A stretch of 64,000 bases of DNA from Sedimentibacter hydroxybenzoicus DSM 7310 (GTDB lineage: Bacteria; Bacillota; Clostridia; Tissierellales; Sedimentibacteraceae), in assembly GCF_013403245.1 (NCBI RefSeq), contig NZ_JACBNQ010000004.1, positions 124,001 to 188,000 on the forward strand. The letters are read 5' to 3'. Positions 63,212-64,000 of the stretch are shown piece after piece. The position numbers and the translations under genes are program-made. A model generated the notes under the pieces. The model saw only the letters and a list, made by a program, of their open reading frames with translations. It was not told the DNA's origin and made no database searches. Numbering within the stretch: position 1 is the first letter of the stretch; each line of letters begins with the position of its first letter.

Positions 63212-64000
63212 ATGGAAGCAGTAAATAAAGTAATAATACGCGAAACAGCCCCGAGAGACGGGTGGCAGAACCTTGAATTCATAGAAACGGATATGAAATT
63301 TCAGATTATAGAAAAAATAGTTGATATGGGGGCACCTGAAATTGAAGTAACTTCTTTCGTGAACCCTAAAGCGGTTCCTCAGACAAGGGATGCTTCAGAG
63401 CTGGCAAGAAGAGTGATTGGTATGGTATCAGAAAAAGATAAGCACGTAAAATTAACTGCTCTGGTTCCGAATAAAAAAGGAGCGGAAAATGCTTACGCTT
63501 CAGGAATTAAGACTGTTGATTTCGTAATGAGTGCCAGCGAAGAGCATAATAAAAGAAATGTAAGAAGAACGATTGACGAAAGCTTTGCTGCTCTTGAAGA
63601 TATTATAGACAATTCTCCGGAGGATTTTGAAGTTCGTCTCGCATTTGCATGCGTGTTTGGAAGTCCTTTTGGAGATAAAATTGATATAGACAATGTAATA
63701 AAAATTATAGAAAAAAGCCTGCATATGGGAGTTAAAATAATTGGTTTGGCTGATTCTGCAGGATTATCCACTCCGGACCACACAAGCGCTGTACTAAGAA
63801 GGATAAAAGAATACGTTGACATAGATAAATTGTCGGCACATATTCATGATACTAGGGGATTGGGTATTGCCAATACTTATGCTGCATATCAGGAAGGTAT
63901 ATATAAATTTGACGCAGCATTGGGAGGATTGGGAGGATGTCCGTTTATTCCGGGTGCCGCAGGCAACATTTCTTCTGAAGATGTTATAACTATGTTTGAA
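63212..64000 (+). CDS. Hydroxymethylglutaryl-CoA-lyase-type enzyme (runs off the window)
   Basis: This is the first 263 residues of a DRE-TIM metallolyase. Visible motifs are RETAPRDGWQNLEFIET (metal-binding Asp and catalytic Arg), EVTSFVNPKAVPQ, the metal ligands HIHDTRGLG and the catalytic-loop Cys in GGLGGCPFIPGAAGN, all as in HMG-CoA lyase. The family splits HMG-CoA into acetyl-CoA and acetoacetate; close relatives could cleave citramalyl-CoA or similar. About 40 residues are missing at the 3' end. The ATG follows TGGAGGTAAT. It has its own sigma-54 promoter, linking it to the CoA-transferase and transporter. Confidence 0.88.
   Translation, partial: MEAVNKVIIRETAPRDGWQNLEFIETDMKFQIIEKIVDMGAPEIEVTSFVNPKAVPQTRDASELARRVIGMVSEKDKHVKLTALVPNKKGAENAYASGIKTVDFVMSASEEHNKRNVRRTIDESFAALEDIIDNSPEDFEVRLAFACVFGSPFGDKIDIDNVIKIIEKSLHMGVKIIGLADSAGLSTPDHTSAVLRRIKEYVDIDKLSAHIHDTRGLGIANTYAAYQEGIYKFDAALGGLGGCPFIPGAAGNISSEDVITMFE

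Overview
The window looks like the chromosome of an anaerobic, low-GC, Gram-positive Clostridia-type bacterium. The evidence is AT-rich DNA, strong AGGAGG-type ribosome sites, frequent TTG/GTG starts, a YtaF-type sporulation membrane protein, a BclB-type exosporium collagen protein, bacteriohemerythrin, U32 and DegV proteins, and sigma-54 control of an organic-acid gene set. No rRNA or complete tRNA gene is present, so the genus cannot be fixed.

Layout. (1) 1-6.3 kb is the end of an integrative element: small unknown genes, two proteins that keep the serine-resolvase outline but lack its catalytic residues, a cluster of inverted repeats, a compact tyrosine recombinase and a large serine recombinase. 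It abuts a 5'-truncated yhcG nuclease gene. (2) 7.2-38.3 kb is a mosaic of intact metabolic or regulatory genes and many broken ones. Intact genes include an aldo/keto reductase and NAD(P)-binding protein with an AraC regulator, a PucR regulator opposite a NIPSNAP/nitronate monooxygenase pair, RhuM, U32, DegV, ABC-F, Fic, hemerythrin, CheX, RidA, a hydroxyacid dehydrogenase, and an SOS-type Y-family polymerase with YolD. Broken genes include TetR, two NUDIX genes, a helicase, a beta-lactamase/DUF2971 chimera, an AraC tail, a GGDEF gene, a cupin and RhuM scraps. Short 3'-gene scars ending in a VExV(x)LM-like tail recur at about 7.2, 17.1, 25.4 and 30.6 kb. (3) 38.4-51.2 kb holds a catalase and then a c-di-GMP/exopolysaccharide locus: two diguanylate cyclases, a collagen-like surface protein, and an operon of GT2-GtrA, a cellulose-synthase-like GT2 with PilZ domain, a polytopic membrane protein and a GH5 glucanase. 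(4) 51.3-58 kb has a 2H phosphoesterase, an Ada-type regulator, a secreted stalk-domain protein, a BclB-type collagen protein, an acyltransferase-fold protein lacking its catalytic His, an orphan soluble histidine kinase and an Ogt alkyltransferase. (5) 58-64 kb is a sigma-54 regulon: a class III CoA-transferase and a DASS dicarboxylate transporter diverge from two facing -24/-12 promoters around one shared candidate enhancer, followed by a PrpR-like activator and an HMG-CoA-lyase-type gene that has its own -24/-12 promoter and runs off the end.

How parts work together (inference). The cyclases would supply c-di-GMP to the PilZ domain of the synthase to drive a beta-glucan matrix, trimmed by GH5. 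The sigma-54 set would import a branched dicarboxylate such as 3-hydroxy-3-methylglutarate or citramalate, activate it with CoA and cleave it. The 1-3 kb cassette of catalytically dead resolvase-like proteins beside inverted repeats is the best candidate for something undescribed.
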